Assembly: GCA_902784475.1 (NCBI GenBank) | Contig: CACZUX010000005.1 | Coordinates: 1-58,640 of the forward strand | Length of the DNA: 58,640 nucleotides | Direction of reading: 5' to 3' | Source: an uncultured Bacteroidales bacterium | GTDB taxonomy: Bacteria; Bacteroidota; Bacteroidia; Bacteroidales; Bacteroidaceae | Part shown: positions 1 through 8,172 of the stretch, one piece after another | Numbering within the stretch: the stretch's first letter is position 1 | How the letters are laid out: every line of letters starts with the position of its first letter | The notes under the pieces: model-generated | Seen by the model: the letters and a program-made list of their open reading frames with translations, nothing else | The model's database searches: none | Told to the model about the DNA's origin: nothing | Position numbers and translations under genes: made by a program

Positions 1-386
1 GCTACGGCGAAGATCTTGGCGAACTCGAAGCGGTAGGTGAGGTTGACGGGCACGTTGAGGCGCACCATCACGGTGGAGGTGTTGAGCAGATCGTCAATAA
101 AGGAGATGCTGGTGGGGTCGGTTTGGGCAGCATCGTCAATGAAGCAGGCTCCGGTGCCTCCGTTGACCTGAATGCCGGCGCCGGCCTCGATGAAGAGGTT
201 CTTGTAGGTCTTGATGCCGAGGGCGAAGTTCACCGATCCGCCGTGCAGTGTCGGAGAGAATCCGCCTGCGGCGTTCGACGAAAGATAAAGCGGGGTGTAG
301 CCGAGCGATGTGCGCATGTAGCCGAGCTTGGCCTGTGCGCCGAGAGCGGCTGCTGCAAATACAAAGAGAATGAGGATTTTTTTCAT
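1..386 (-). CDS. Outer-membrane beta-barrel protein, N-terminal part (runs off window)
   Basis: The reading frame stays open from an ATG at 384-386 to the left edge, giving about 128 residues. It starts MKKILILFVFAAAALGAQA, a typical signal peptide with cleavage after AQA. The mature part alternates short hydrophobic and polar runs rich in Gly, Tyr and Asn (for example LGYTPLYLSS, NFALGIKTYKNLF, VPVNLTYRFEF), as expected of transmembrane beta-strands in small porin-family or OmpA-like barrels. The start fits the promoter at 438-467, which leaves a leader of about 45 bases. The C-terminus is missing, so the strand count and any periplasmic domain cannot be judged. The barrel class is an inference from composition; the export signal is clear. 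Confidence 0.75.
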   Translation of the reverse strand, partial: MKKILILFVFAAAALGAQAKLGYMRTSLGYTPLYLSSNAAGGFSPTLHGGSVNFALGIKTYKNLFIEAGAGIQVNGGTGACFIDDAAQTDPTSISFIDDLLNTSTVMVRLNVPVNLTYRFEFAKIFAV

Positions 387-437
387 AACTGTATGTTTCC
401 GTATGATGTTAATTTTATTGTTAAACGATTCTAATTG

Positions 438-467
438 CAAAAGTATGAAGAAATCTTAAAATTACAA
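438..467 (-). promoter_or_regulatory. Promoter of the partial barrel gene
   Basis: Read on the minus strand, TTG (465-467) is followed after 19 bases by TACTTTTG (438-445). This matches the Bacteroidetes -33/-7 consensus TTG-N19-TAnnTTTG and lies about 50 bases upstream of the ATG at 386. Confidence 0.65.
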
Positions 468-523
468 CATTATTTCCTAACAAATGTTGGTAATATTGCC
501 TTTCTGGGGCAAAATGCTCATAA

Positions 524-643
524 ATTGCCCTTAAGAGGTCGGGCCTCGAAGCTGGTGTTCCGCGTCCGTACATACTCGCTGTCGCGGGAGGTGACGGCAT
601 CGATAGCGTCGCTGACGCAGGCGTAGTGCTAGCCATGATTTAG
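524..643 (+). pseudogene. Possible 3' remnant of an unidentified gene in the 387-866 intergenic stretch
   Basis: The gap between the two barrel genes is about 480 bases. Besides the two divergent promoters and a T-rich stretch (740-800), it holds a GC-rich patch whose plus-strand frame reads GLEAGVPRPYILAVAGGDG, continues IDSVADAGVVLAMI, then stops at 641-643. This looks like the C-terminal end of a folded cytoplasmic protein, but an in-frame stop (521-523) lies just upstream and there is no start. It may be the surviving tail of a deleted gene. I do not recognise the family, and chance coding likeness is possible. Confidence 0.25.
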
Positions 644-789
644 TTCGATTTTTGACCTTCATCCGTCGTATTGCAGGTAAAAATGTGTTTTTTTTGCTTT
701 GATTTTGAGTAAATAATAGAGGTGAATCACGTGCAATACACACAATTTTTGTTTTTTTTTGTGTTTTTTTTTATTTTTTTTTCGTTTTT

Positions 790-821
790 TTTGTTTAGTT
801 TAATAAAAAAGTGTATATTTG
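790..821 (+). promoter_or_regulatory. Promoter of the 867-1727 barrel gene
   Basis: TTTG at 790-793 and TATATTTG at 814-821 are separated by 20 bases, close to the Bacteroidetes promoter consensus. An AT-rich, T-tract stretch lies directly upstream. The expected transcript would have a leader of roughly 40 bases before the ATG at 867. Confidence 0.75.
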
Positions 822-866
822 CGATGTGTTTTTCAATACAACATGTTTAACTAATAACTAAAAGTT

Positions 867-1727
867 ATGAAAAAGATTTTTTTTGCTGTTGTAATGATGG
901 CAGTAGCGTTGAGCGCAAGTGCACAACCGCGTGAGAAGGCCGACTTTAAGGCCGGGAAGAACAGCCTTGAAATTGGTTTTAACCCATTTGCTACCAATTG
1001 GGAAAATTTCCGTATTGATGATTTGAAGTACCGTCGTTTCTTCGGAAGACACGCATTGCGAGTTGGCTTGGGAATTGACGTTATTTCAGAAAAGCGTGGA
1101 GAAATCACGACTTACGATAGGGATGAGGATAGTAAGGTAGGTAGCGTGGAGAATTATGAGAAAAACAGCGCGACAGCACTTTCCTTTAAGGCAGGCTACG
1201 AATATCATTTCAATGTAGCTCCGCGAGTTAGTCTCTATGTTGGTGGAGAGTTTGTGTACACCGGTGCTTTTGGTAAAACAACTAACTATACGAGCGAGGA
1301 ATATAAGGAGTACTCTGATAACAAAATTATTGGTAGCAAAGATGCATTGTATGACATGTCAACAAAGGCAAGTGGTAAATATAACGCATTTTCTGTGAAT
1401 GCCCTTGCTGGTATTGACTTCCATATTTATCGCGGGCTCTATCTTGGTACTGAAATCACACTGGGCTACCAGTACAAGAAGTTCAGCGATCCCTTGGTGG
1501 AGGGTACGGATGTTGAACACTTCTATGACGCCGCGGGTAAGCTCACAGGTGGTCACGAGATTGCCAAGACTATAGATGGTTCTCGTCAAATTACAACGGG
1601 TTATTTGATTGGCCCTGATGGTGAAAGGACTGAAATAAATGATATTACAGATGTAGAGGGCGTAAACAATGACCAGAGCTTCAAATTGGCCGTAGCAGGT
1701 TCTTTGCGCATCGGTTATCGCTTCTAA
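867..1727 (+). CDS. Outer-membrane beta-barrel protein
   Basis: This 286-residue exported protein begins with a signal peptide (MKKIFFAVVMMAVALSASAQ, cleavage after SAQ). The mature part shows alternating aromatic/Gly strands (KAGYEYHFNVAPRVSLYVGG, FHIYRGLYLGTEITLGYQYK) and ends in SLRIGYRF, a terminal aromatic strand typical of barrels inserted by the BAM machinery. It is probably a small barrel of the outer-membrane beta-barrel/porin class; its substrate is unknown. It is a single-gene unit with its own promoter upstream and a strong hairpin terminator 33 bases downstream. It is more AT-rich than the housekeeping block. No paralogy to the partial barrel at 1-386 is obvious beyond general composition. 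Confidence 0.85.
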   Translation: MKKIFFAVVMMAVALSASAQPREKADFKAGKNSLEIGFNPFATNWENFRIDDLKYRRFFGRHALRVGLGIDVISEKRGEITTYDRDEDSKVGSVENYEKNSATALSFKAGYEYHFNVAPRVSLYVGGEFVYTGAFGKTTNYTSEEYKEYSDNKIIGSKDALYDMSTKASGKYNAFSVNALAGIDFHIYRGLYLGTEITLGYQYKKFSDPLVEGTDVEHFYDAAGKLTGGHEIAKTIDGSRQITTGYLIGPDGERTEINDITDVEGVNNDQSFKLAVAGSLRIGYRF

Positions 1728-1759
1728 TCCTTTTCGGAAGGTATATTCATATGGTAATA

Positions 1760-1794
1760 AGAGAGGAGGTGCCCAGCACCTCCTCTCTTTCTTT
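1760..1794 (+). terminator. Rho-independent terminator
   Basis: A perfect 13-bp stem (1760-1772 pairing with 1776-1788) with a 3-base loop is followed by a T-rich run. It ends transcription of the barrel gene and also faces the converging gene at 1812-2318, so it may act in both directions. Confidence 0.85.
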
Positions 1795-1811
1795 TCGCTG
1801 TTTTGCTCTTC

Positions 1812-2318
1812 TTATTTCTTCCCTTCGCTGTGACAATGGCAACAGCAACAGCAGCAGTTGCAGCGAGCCACCTGCGTCGTGTCGGACACATTGGCTACGG
1901 CCACAGTATCTTTGTGCAGCGCCTTCTTTGCTTCTGCATTGAGTTTCGCTCTGACACGATCTGCTGCGTCCGGTTCGTCCGGAACTTCTATGGTGAGGGG
2001 AATATTCAGACGTTGAAACAAAGCGGTCAAATGTTTGTCCGGCAAATCAAGCCCATACTCACGTCCACTTGTGGCCATGTATTCCTCTTCAGTGATGGGT
2101 TCACCGATGGTTTCAATGCCTTTTACGTCATAGGTGGCATATGACTTTGGTATGCGGTAATAAAGTGTGTCACTGCGCATGACAATTTTTACCATTCGGC
2201 GCGTCGGCCGGAATTTAATGCAGACATAACGAACTGTGCTAACTTCCTTCGCTCCCAGTTCCACACACGGCATCAGCATTAAAAGAAGAAGAAATAATGC
2301 AAAAGTTTTCTTTCCCAT
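1812..2318 (-). CDS. Small exported protein with a cysteine-only C-terminal tail
   Basis: This 168-residue protein has an N-terminal signal sequence (MGKKTFALFLLLLMLMPCVE) with a Cys near its end, but not a classical lipobox. The mature part is mixed alpha/beta (TVRYVCIKFRPTRRMVKIVM, then DTLYYRIPKSYATYDVKGIE). The last residues form CNCCCCCCHCHSEGKK: eight Cys and two His in eleven residues. I do not recognise the family. The tail could chelate metal or be modified, but it is encoded by a near-repeat of tgy/cay codons (1819-1865) and could also be a young repeat expansion. The stop faces the terminator at 1760-1794. The gene follows the methyltransferase gene by 47 bases on the same strand and may belong to its transcript. 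Confidence 0.75.
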   Translation of the reverse strand: MGKKTFALFLLLLMLMPCVELGAKEVSTVRYVCIKFRPTRRMVKIVMRSDTLYYRIPKSYATYDVKGIETIGEPITEEEYMATSGREYGLDLPDKHLTALFQRLNIPLTIEVPDEPDAADRVRAKLNAEAKKALHKDTVAVANVSDTTQVARCNCCCCCCHCHSEGKK

Positions 2319-2365
2319 TTTTTAAGTGTTTTTTAATTATAATAGAATAATTTAAATCGGCGATT

Positions 2366-3583
2366 TTATCGATAGAATTTGGTCAAATTATAGAGTAGCG
2401 AAAAATGGTTCAAATAAGTGGTGCGGATGCGCCAGGGAGCGGGGTAGAGGTTATTGATGCGGGAGCCGACGCTCTTGCCTTCGCCCAGAGGGAGGCCGGC
2501 ATAAGTCAGCGTGACAGGACCGCGGGGAGCCTCCAGCCTCAGGGCTTCGCCGCGCAGATAGTGCAGCGCATCGTCGTAAGTGAGTGCCACGCAGTTACCG
2601 TCGCAGAGAGGCGCTTCGTCCGAATCATAAAGCACGCGCATTGTGCGCATCGAAGGCAGCGGCTGACGCTCGCGGTCTTCCTGAGACGAGGCTTTACCCC
2701 CTTTCCTGACGGCGGCAATGTAAAAACCTTCGCCGCGATCGCGTCCGGGCAGGAAGTGGCGTTCCTCCAAAAGCGTGCCGCCCAAACGCTCGCAGATCCA
2801 GCGCACGTTGTCTTCGTCCTCGAAGCGGTTGAAGGTGCAGGTGGAATAGACCAGCAGCGCCCCTTCGCGCAACGTGGGCCAGACGGTCTCCACAATCTCG
2901 CGCTGGAGTGCGCTGCAGCGCATCACCGCCTCCGGGCTCCAGCCCCGGACGGCCTCTTCGTCCTTGCGAAACATGCCTTCGCCCGAACAGGGCACATCAG
3001 TAACAATGAGGTCGAAGCAATCGGTGAAACGGGCAAAATCGGCCGGCATCTGCTGCGTCACGATGCAGCGCACGGGATAATGGCCCTCACGCATGCGCGT
3101 CCATTTTTGCACGTTCTCCGAGAGCACTTGGGCGCGTTTGGCCATCGGTTCGTTGCAGAGCAGCGTGGAGCCTTCGGGCAAGAGACCGGCCATGAGCGTA
3201 CTCTTGCCGCCGGGAGCAGCACAAAGGTCGAGGGCCTGAACGGGTGCTTCCAGAGCGGCGTAACGGTGCAGGATTTCAGCGAGATACATCGACGAAGCCT
3301 CCTGCACGTAGTAGGCGCCGGCATGCAGCAGCGGATCCATCGTGAAGGGCGGACGTCCGGAGAGGTAAAAGCCCTCCCGGCACCAGGGGACGGGCGTCAT
3401 CGTGAGCTCCGTTTCCGACGGAAACGCCTCTCCCTCAGCCGTTTGCGGTCGTTTGCGGGGATTGATGCGGACGGAGACTTCGGGCTCCGTTTCGAGGAGC
3501 GCGTGACATAACGCGCAGGCTGCATCGCTGCCGTATTGCTCCTGCATCATGCGGATGAAATCGGGAGGAAGACTCACGGCCAT
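2366..3583 (-). CDS. NOL1/NOP2/Sun-type RNA (cytosine-5) methyltransferase, RsmF-like
   Basis: At 405 residues this protein carries the RsmB/RsmF methyltransferase motifs in order: an SAM-binding loop LDLCAAPGGKST (near residue 120), the motif IV cysteine in TDVPCSGEGMF (near 195), and the catalytic cysteine in LVYSTCTFNRFEDE (near 250). The C-terminal ~110 residues resemble the PUA-like RNA-binding domain of the RsmF group and end in a WRIRTTYLNHFS stretch. It should methylate a cytosine in 16S rRNA or tRNA; which one cannot be told by eye. It is somewhat shorter than E. coli RsmF. It lies 13 bases after mlaF on the same strand, so it is probably the third gene of an mlaE-mlaF transcript. 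Confidence 0.9.
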   Translation of the reverse strand: MAVSLPPDFIRMMQEQYGSDAACALCHALLETEPEVSVRINPRKRPQTAEGEAFPSETELTMTPVPWCREGFYLSGRPPFTMDPLLHAGAYYVQEASSMYLAEILHRYAALEAPVQALDLCAAPGGKSTLMAGLLPEGSTLLCNEPMAKRAQVLSENVQKWTRMREGHYPVRCIVTQQMPADFARFTDCFDLIVTDVPCSGEGMFRKDEEAVRGWSPEAVMRCSALQREIVETVWPTLREGALLVYSTCTFNRFEDEDNVRWICERLGGTLLEERHFLPGRDRGEGFYIAAVRKGGKASSQEDRERQPLPSMRTMRVLYDSDEAPLCDGNCVALTYDDALHYLRGEALRLEAPRGPVTLTYAGLPLGEGKSVGSRINNLYPAPWRIRTTYLNHFSLLYNLTKFYR

Positions 3584-3596
3584 GGCGGCAGTCGCG

Positions 3597-4352
3597 TTAA
3601 TGGTTGGCTTCCTTGACTTTGCGGAAGAGGTCGGAGGCGAAGATGAAGGAGTTGAGGCTCTCGTTGGTGGAGGACATAATCTGGTCCTTCGTGCCTTCCC
3701 ACTCCTTGACGCCGTTGGCCAGATAGATGATTTTCTCTCCGATGCCCATCACGGAGTTCATGTCGTGCGTGTTGACGACGGTGGTCATGTTGTACTCCTT
3801 CGTGATGGAGTGGATGAGCTGGTCGATGACGATGGAGGTCTTGGGGTCGAGGCCCGAGTTGGGCTCGTCGCAGAAGAGGTATTTGGGATTGAGCGCGATG
3901 GCGCGCGCGATGGCGGCGCGCTTCTGCATGCCGCCGGAGATTTCGCCGGGAAACTTGTCTTCGGCGCCGGCCAGATTGACGCGCGAGAGGCAGTATTTGG
4001 CCCTTTTGATGCGATCGGCGGTGTTCATGTCGGAGAACATGTCGAGCGGGAACATCACGTTCTCCAAGACCGACATCGAGTCGAAGAGTGCCGCCGACTG
4101 GAAGATCATGCCCATCTCGCGGTGGATGAGGGCTTTCTCCTTCTTGGTCATGGCGTTGATGTCGCGCCCGTCGTAGAGCACCTGGCCCGAAGTGGGCACG
4201 TAGAGGCCTACGACGTTCTTGATGAGCACCGTCTTGCCCGAGCCCGACTGGCCGATGATGAGATTCGTCTTGCCGTCTTCAAACACGGCGTCGATGCCCT
4301 TCAGCACTTCGCGGCCGTCGAAGGCCTTGCGGATTTGTTTGAGTTCTATCAT
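3597..4352 (-). CDS. mlaF: MlaF-like ABC transporter ATPase (phospholipid/Mce transport)
   Basis: I chose the ATG at 4350-4352 (MIELKQIRKAFDG), which overlaps the mlaE stop by 4 bases (ATGA). The frame is open further upstream, but that part lies inside mlaE. The 251-residue protein has Walker A GQSGSGKT, a Q-loop (MIFQSAALFDSMSV), the ABC signature SGGMQKR, Walker B YLFCDEPNSGLD and an H-loop (NTHDMNS). This is the MlaF/Ttg2A class, which powers lipid movement between outer and inner membrane with MlaE and an Mce-domain protein (MlaD). It sits between mlaE and the methyltransferase gene. The usual MlaD/Mce gene is not adjacent, so it must lie elsewhere. Confidence 0.92.
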   Translation of the reverse strand: MIELKQIRKAFDGREVLKGIDAVFEDGKTNLIIGQSGSGKTVLIKNVVGLYVPTSGQVLYDGRDINAMTKKEKALIHREMGMIFQSAALFDSMSVLENVMFPLDMFSDMNTADRIKRAKYCLSRVNLAGAEDKFPGEISGGMQKRAAIARAIALNPKYLFCDEPNSGLDPKTSIVIDQLIHSITKEYNMTTVVNTHDMNSVMGIGEKIIYLANGVKEWEGTKDQIMSSTNESLNSFIFASDLFRKVKEANH

Positions 4353-5092
4353 GAGAGCATGGAAGTCAGGAAGATGTCGGAAAAGAGGATGAGGATGGAC
4401 GAGGAGACAACGGCGTCGGTGGAAGCCTTGCCCACATCGAAGCTGCCGCCCTCCACCGTGTAGCCGTAGAAGGCGGAGACACTGCTGATGATGAAGGCGA
4501 AGAAGAGGCTCTTGATGAGCGACATCCACACGTACCACTGGTTGAAGTCGTGCTGCAGTCCGGCCGTGACGTCGTCCACGTTGATGACGCCCACGAGCGA
4601 GGTGGCATAAGCGCCGATGAAGCCCATCAGCGCCGAGAAGATGACGAGGAAGGGAATCATCGTGATGAGGGCGGCAATCTTGGGCAGGATGACGAAAGAA
4701 GCGGAGTTGACGCCCATAATTTCCAGCGCGTCAATCTGTTGCGTCACTTTCATCGTGCCGATCTCGGAGGCGATGTTGGAACCCACCTTGCCGGCCAGTA
4801 TCAGACACATGATGGAGGAGGAGAACTCCAGCAGCATGATTTCGCGCGTGGTGTAACCCGTCGTCCATCCCGGCATCCAGGGAGAGGCGATGTTGAGCTT
4901 GATTTGGATGCAGATGACGGCGCCGATGAAGAAGGAAATGAGCACCACGATGCCCAGGCTGTCGACGCCGAGGGAGGCCATTTCCTTGACGTACTCCCTG
5001 CCGAACATGCGCCAGCGTTCGGGCAAAGCAAGCACGCGCCACATGAGCTGAAGGTAACGACCAAAGGTCGCTATAGAGTCGGAAATATACAT
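4349..5092 (-). CDS. mlaE: MlaE-like ABC transporter permease
   Basis: The start at 5090-5092 (MYISDSIATFGRYLQLMWRV) gives the usual ~247 residues. The longer open frame to 5209 would run through the promoter region shared with lptB and is unlikely. Hydrophobic helices lie at residues ~50-75 (VDSLGIVVLISFFIGAVICI), ~140-185 (VILPKIAALITMIPFLVIF, then LMGFIGAYATSLVGV) and ~205-245. The motif LEFSSSIMCLILAGKVGSNI followed by ASEIGTMKVTQQIDALEIMG is diagnostic of the MlaE/TGD1 permease family. It should work with MlaF in glycerophospholipid transport across the envelope. Translation is coupled to mlaF by a 4-base overlap. It diverges from lptB, so two lipid-export systems share one promoter region. 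Confidence 0.93.
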   Translation of the reverse strand: MYISDSIATFGRYLQLMWRVLALPERWRMFGREYVKEMASLGVDSLGIVVLISFFIGAVICIQIKLNIASPWMPGWTTGYTTREIMLLEFSSSIMCLILAGKVGSNIASEIGTMKVTQQIDALEIMGVNSASFVILPKIAALITMIPFLVIFSALMGFIGAYATSLVGVINVDDVTAGLQHDFNQWYVWMSLIKSLFFAFIISSVSAFYGYTVEGGSFDVGKASTDAVVSSSILILFSDIFLTSMLS

Positions 5093-5113
5093 GTTTCGTT
5101 CGTGTTTCAGCTG

Positions 5114-5121
5114 CAAAAATA
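5114..5121 (-). promoter_or_regulatory. -7 element of the mlaEF promoter
   Basis: TATTTTTG on the minus strand lies 22 bases upstream of the mlaE ATG. I see no clear TTTG at the matching -33 distance, so this is a half-supported promoter. Confidence 0.45.
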
Positions 5122-5196
5122 AGTAAAAAAATGAAGGTTCGGGGATATAGGCGGAGATTTTTTTGGCGAAAGTAGCCCTTTCTGAAGATTTTTTTG

Positions 5197-5204
5197 TATA
5201 TTTG
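5197..5204 (+). promoter_or_regulatory. -7 element of the lptB promoter
   Basis: TATATTTG at 5197-5204 is a perfect TAnnTTTG box 17 bases before the GTG start of lptB. The -33 part is weak. The position argues against an ATG at 5194, which would lie inside the promoter. Confidence 0.6.
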
Positions 5205-5220
5205 CGCAAAATTTTTACGC

Positions 5221-6081
5221 GTGAAAGAGCAGGAAAGAGCAGAATTGCGCAGCGAGGGACTCGTGAAGGTCTACGGCAAGCGTACCGTGGTGAACAACGT
5301 TTCGTTCAATGTTCACCAAGGGGAGATTGTGGGTCTGTTGGGGCCCAACGGCGCCGGCAAGACGACCTCGTTCTACATGACCACGGGTCTCGTGGTGCCC
5401 AACGGCGGCCACATCTTCCTGCGCGGCGAGGAAATCACCAAAGACCCCGTCTACAAGCGGGCCCGAAAGGGCATCGGCTATCTGGCGCAGGAGGCTTCGG
5501 TGTTTCGCAAGATGTCGGTGGAGGACAACATTGCCTCCGTGCTGGAGATGACGGGCAAGCCCCGTGAGTATCAGCGCGAAAAGCTGGAGAGCCTCATCGA
5601 CGAATTCCGTCTGCAGAAGGTGCGTAAGAATCTGGGCGACCAGCTCTCCGGCGGCGAACGCCGTCGCACGGAGATAGCCCGCTGCCTGGCCATCGACCCC
5701 CTCTTCATCATGCTCGACGAGCCTTTCGCCGGTGTGGACCCCATCGCCGTGGAGGACATCCAGTATATCGTGTGGAAGCTCAAGCAGAAGAACATCGGCG
5801 TGCTCATCACCGACCACAACGTGGAGGAGACGCTCTGCATCACCGACCGTGCCTATCTGCTCTTCGAGGGTCAGATACTCTTCCACGGCACGCCCGAGGA
5901 GCTGGCCGTGAACCCCGTGGTGCTCGACAAATACCTCACGCGCAGCTTCAAGCTCCGCCTGAAGGACTTCCAGAAGATGGACCTCGAGCGTTCGGGAGGA
6001 AGCAACGATAACGCTAACGCTAACGCTAACGATAACGTTAACGAAAACGAAAACCAAACCGAAAACCAAACCGAAAAATAA
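5221..6081 (+). CDS. lptB: LptB, ATPase of the lipopolysaccharide export complex
   Basis: LptB powers the LptB2FG extractor that moves LPS from the inner membrane onto the Lpt bridge. I chose GTG at 5221 (VKEQERAELRSEGLVKVYGK) because the promoter box lies at 5197-5204. The protein has 286 residues. Walker A is GPNGAGKTT, the Q-loop region is YLAQEASVFRKMSVEDN, the signature is LSGGERRR, Walker B is IMLDEPFAGVD and the H-loop is TDHNVEE, all in LptB-type wording. After the normal end (SFKLRLKDFQKM) comes an extra tail of ~30 residues made almost only of Asn, Asp, Glu, Ala, Gln and Thr, encoded by hexamer-like repeats. The next gene is tig, after 24 bases. Confidence 0.93.
   Translation: MKEQERAELRSEGLVKVYGKRTVVNNVSFNVHQGEIVGLLGPNGAGKTTSFYMTTGLVVPNGGHIFLRGEEITKDPVYKRARKGIGYLAQEASVFRKMSVEDNIASVLEMTGKPREYQREKLESLIDEFRLQKVRKNLGDQLSGGERRRTEIARCLAIDPLFIMLDEPFAGVDPIAVEDIQYIVWKLKQKNIGVLITDHNVEETLCITDRAYLLFEGQILFHGTPEELAVNPVVLDKYLTRSFKLRLKDFQKMDLERSGGSNDNANANANDNVNENENQTENQTEK
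6003..6079 (+). repeat. Hexanucleotide-type microsatellite at the 3' end of lptB
   Basis: Variants of aacgct/aacgat/aacgaa/aaccaaaccg run in tandem and encode the Asn-rich tail of LptB. The 6-base period keeps the frame whatever the copy number. Confidence 0.85.
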
Positions 6082-6105
6082 AATCGTAAAATCATACAAA
6101 CGACA

Positions 6106-7467
6106 ATGGAAATCAAATTTGAAAACATCGACAAGGTGAACGGCCTCGTGACCGTCACGCTGAAGGAAGAAGACTACAAGGAAAAAGTGGAAAAGGGACT
6201 GAAGGACCTCCGCAAGAAGGCCGCTCTGCCCGGTTTCCGTCCCGGACAGGTGCCCCTGTCTCTGGTGCAGAAGCGTTTCGGGCTCGAAGTGAAGGCCGAG
6301 GAGGTGAACAAGCTCCTGGGCGCCGAGCTCTACAAATACATCCGCGAGCAGAAGATCAACATCCTGGGTGAGCCCCTTCCCAACGAGGACAAGCAGCCCA
6401 AGATCGACTTCGAGAACGGCACGGAATACACCTTCGTCTTCGACGTAGCTTTGGCCCCCGAGATGGACGGCAAGATCAGCGACAAGGACAAGGTGCCCTA
6501 CTACGAGATCAAGGTGAGCGACGAGCTCGTTGACCAGCAGCTCCAGGGCTACTGCCAGCGTGCCGGCAGCTACAACAAGGTGCAGGACTATCAGGACAAG
6601 GACATGGTGAAGGGCGTCATGACCGAGCTCGAAGGCGGTGCTCCCAAGGAAGGCGGCATCGAGGTGAAGGACGCCGTGCTGCTGCCCGGCTACTTCAAGA
6701 GCGACGACGAGAAGAAGAAGTTCGAGGGCGCCAAGGTGGGCGACGTGCTGACGTTCACCCCCTCCACCGCCTATGACGGCAGCGAGGTGGAGCTCTCCAG
6801 CCTGCTGAAGATCACGAAGGAGGAGGCCGCCGGCATGAAGAGCGACTTCCAGTATCAGATCACCGAGATCACCCGCTACGAGGCCCACAAGCTCGACCAG
6901 GAGCTCTTCGATCAGGTTCTGGGCGAGGGCAAGGTGAAGAGCGAGGAGGAGTTCCGTGCCGAGACGCGCAAGACCCTCGAGGCTCAGTTTGCCATTGACA
7001 GCGACTTCCGTTTCATGATGGATCTGCGCAAGTATGTTTGCGAGAGAGTGGGCAAGGTGGAGTTCCCCGAGGCTCTGCTCCGTCGCATCATGAAGCTCAA
7101 CAACCCCGACAAGGACGAGGCCTTCTTCGAGAAGAACTTCGCTCCCAGCATCGAGGAGCTCAAGTGGCACCTCTTGAAGGAGCAGCTCTGCGACCAGTTG
7201 GAAATCAAGGTGGAGCAGGATGACGTGCTGGAGACCGCCAAGGAGGTGACCCGCATGCAGTTTGCCCAGTACGGCATGATGAACGTGCCCGATGAGGCCA
7301 TCGAGAACTACGCCGCCGGCATGCTCAAGGACAAGCAGCAGATCGAGGGTCTCGTGAGCCGCACAGAAGACCGCAAGATTGGCGCCAAGGCCAAGGAGGT
7401 CGTGAAGCTCCAGAAGAAGAGTGTCAGCCAGGAGGAGTTCAACAAGCTCTTCCAGGAGGAGAAATAA
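6106..7467 (+). CDS. tig: Trigger factor, ribosome-associated chaperone
   Basis: Trigger factor binds nascent chains at the ribosome exit tunnel. The 453-residue protein has the expected three-part layout. An N-terminal ribosome-binding domain (~1-130) contains the signature GFRPGQVP near residue 43. A middle FKBP-like domain (~155-250) is degenerate, as in many Bacteroidetes. A long helical C-terminal arm (~265-453) is rich in Glu, Lys and Leu. Length is normal for the family (about 430-450). It is followed after 33 bases by clpP and then clpX, the classic tig-clpP-clpX arrangement that couples folding to proteolysis. Confidence 0.93.
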   Translation: MEIKFENIDKVNGLVTVTLKEEDYKEKVEKGLKDLRKKAALPGFRPGQVPLSLVQKRFGLEVKAEEVNKLLGAELYKYIREQKINILGEPLPNEDKQPKIDFENGTEYTFVFDVALAPEMDGKISDKDKVPYYEIKVSDELVDQQLQGYCQRAGSYNKVQDYQDKDMVKGVMTELEGGAPKEGGIEVKDAVLLPGYFKSDDEKKKFEGAKVGDVLTFTPSTAYDGSEVELSSLLKITKEEAAGMKSDFQYQITEITRYEAHKLDQELFDQVLGEGKVKSEEEFRAETRKTLEAQFAIDSDFRFMMDLRKYVCERVGKVEFPEALLRRIMKLNNPDKDEAFFEKNFAPSIEELKWHLLKEQLCDQLEIKVEQDDVLETAKEVTRMQFAQYGMMNVPDEAIENYAAGMLKDKQQIEGLVSRTEDRKIGAKAKEVVKLQKKSVSQEEFNKLFQEEK

Positions 7468-7500
7468 GATAAAACGTAACCCCCAAATGCCGACAAGAGC

Positions 7501-8172
7501 ATGACCAAGGATTTTGAAAAATTTGCCAAAGACCGGACCGGCATCAGCAGCATGGCGCTGCACGATGTGGTGTCGATGCAGAATCAGTATCTGAACCCCT
7601 ACATCCTCGAGGAGCGCCAGCTCAACGTGACGCAGATGGACGTGTTCAGCCGCCTGATGATGGACCGCATCATCTTTCTCGGCACCGAGATTGACGACTA
7701 CACGGCCAACACGCTGCAGGCCCAGCTGCTCTATCTCGACAGCGCCGATCCCGGCAAGGACATCAGCATCTACATCAACAGTCCCGGCGGCAGCGTGTAT
7801 GCCGGACTGGGCATCTACGACACGATGCAGTTCATCAATTCGCCCGTAGCCACCATTTGCACGGGTATGGCCGCCTCGATGGCTGCCGTCCTGCTGGTGG
7901 CCGGCAACGACGGTCGCCGCAGTGCGCTCAAGCACAGCCGCGTGATGATCCATCAGCCGATGGGCGGCGCCCAAGGTCAGGCCTCCGACATCGAGATCAC
8001 GGCCCGCGAGATCCAGAAACTCAAGCAGGAGCTCTACACCATCATCGCCGACCACTCGCACACGCCCTACGACAAAGTGTGGGCCGACAGCGACCGTGAC
8101 CACTGGATGACGGCGCAGGAGGCTTTGGATTACGGAATGATTGACCAAATATTGGAGAAACAGAATAAATGA
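7501..8172 (+). CDS. clpP: ATP-dependent Clp protease proteolytic subunit
   Basis: ClpP forms the tetradecameric serine protease chamber used by ClpX. The 223-residue protein has the catalytic Ser126 in TGMAASMAA, His151 in MIHQPMGGA, and the third acidic residue in the ADSDRDHW stretch. The oxyanion segment NSPGGSVYAG is intact. An N-terminal extension of about 30 residues precedes the conserved core, as in other Bacteroidetes ClpP, and may be removed as a propeptide. The stop overlaps the clpX start by 4 bases (ATGA), so the two are translationally coupled. Confidence 0.95.
   Translation: MTKDFEKFAKDRTGISSMALHDVVSMQNQYLNPYILEERQLNVTQMDVFSRLMMDRIIFLGTEIDDYTANTLQAQLLYLDSADPGKDISIYINSPGGSVYAGLGIYDTMQFINSPVATICTGMAASMAAVLLVAGNDGRRSALKHSRVMIHQPMGGAQGQASDIEITAREIQKLKQELYTIIADHSHTPYDKVWADSDRDHWMTAQEALDYGMIDQILEKQNK

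Noticed and set aside
507..530. Hairpin gggcaa/ttgccc as a terminator
   Set aside because: Only a 6-bp stem with a 12-base loop and no T-run after it.
1751..2144. Plus-strand frames over the terminator and the Cys-tail gene
   Set aside because: They lie opposite a signal-peptide gene and run through the terminator hairpin; no protein-like features.
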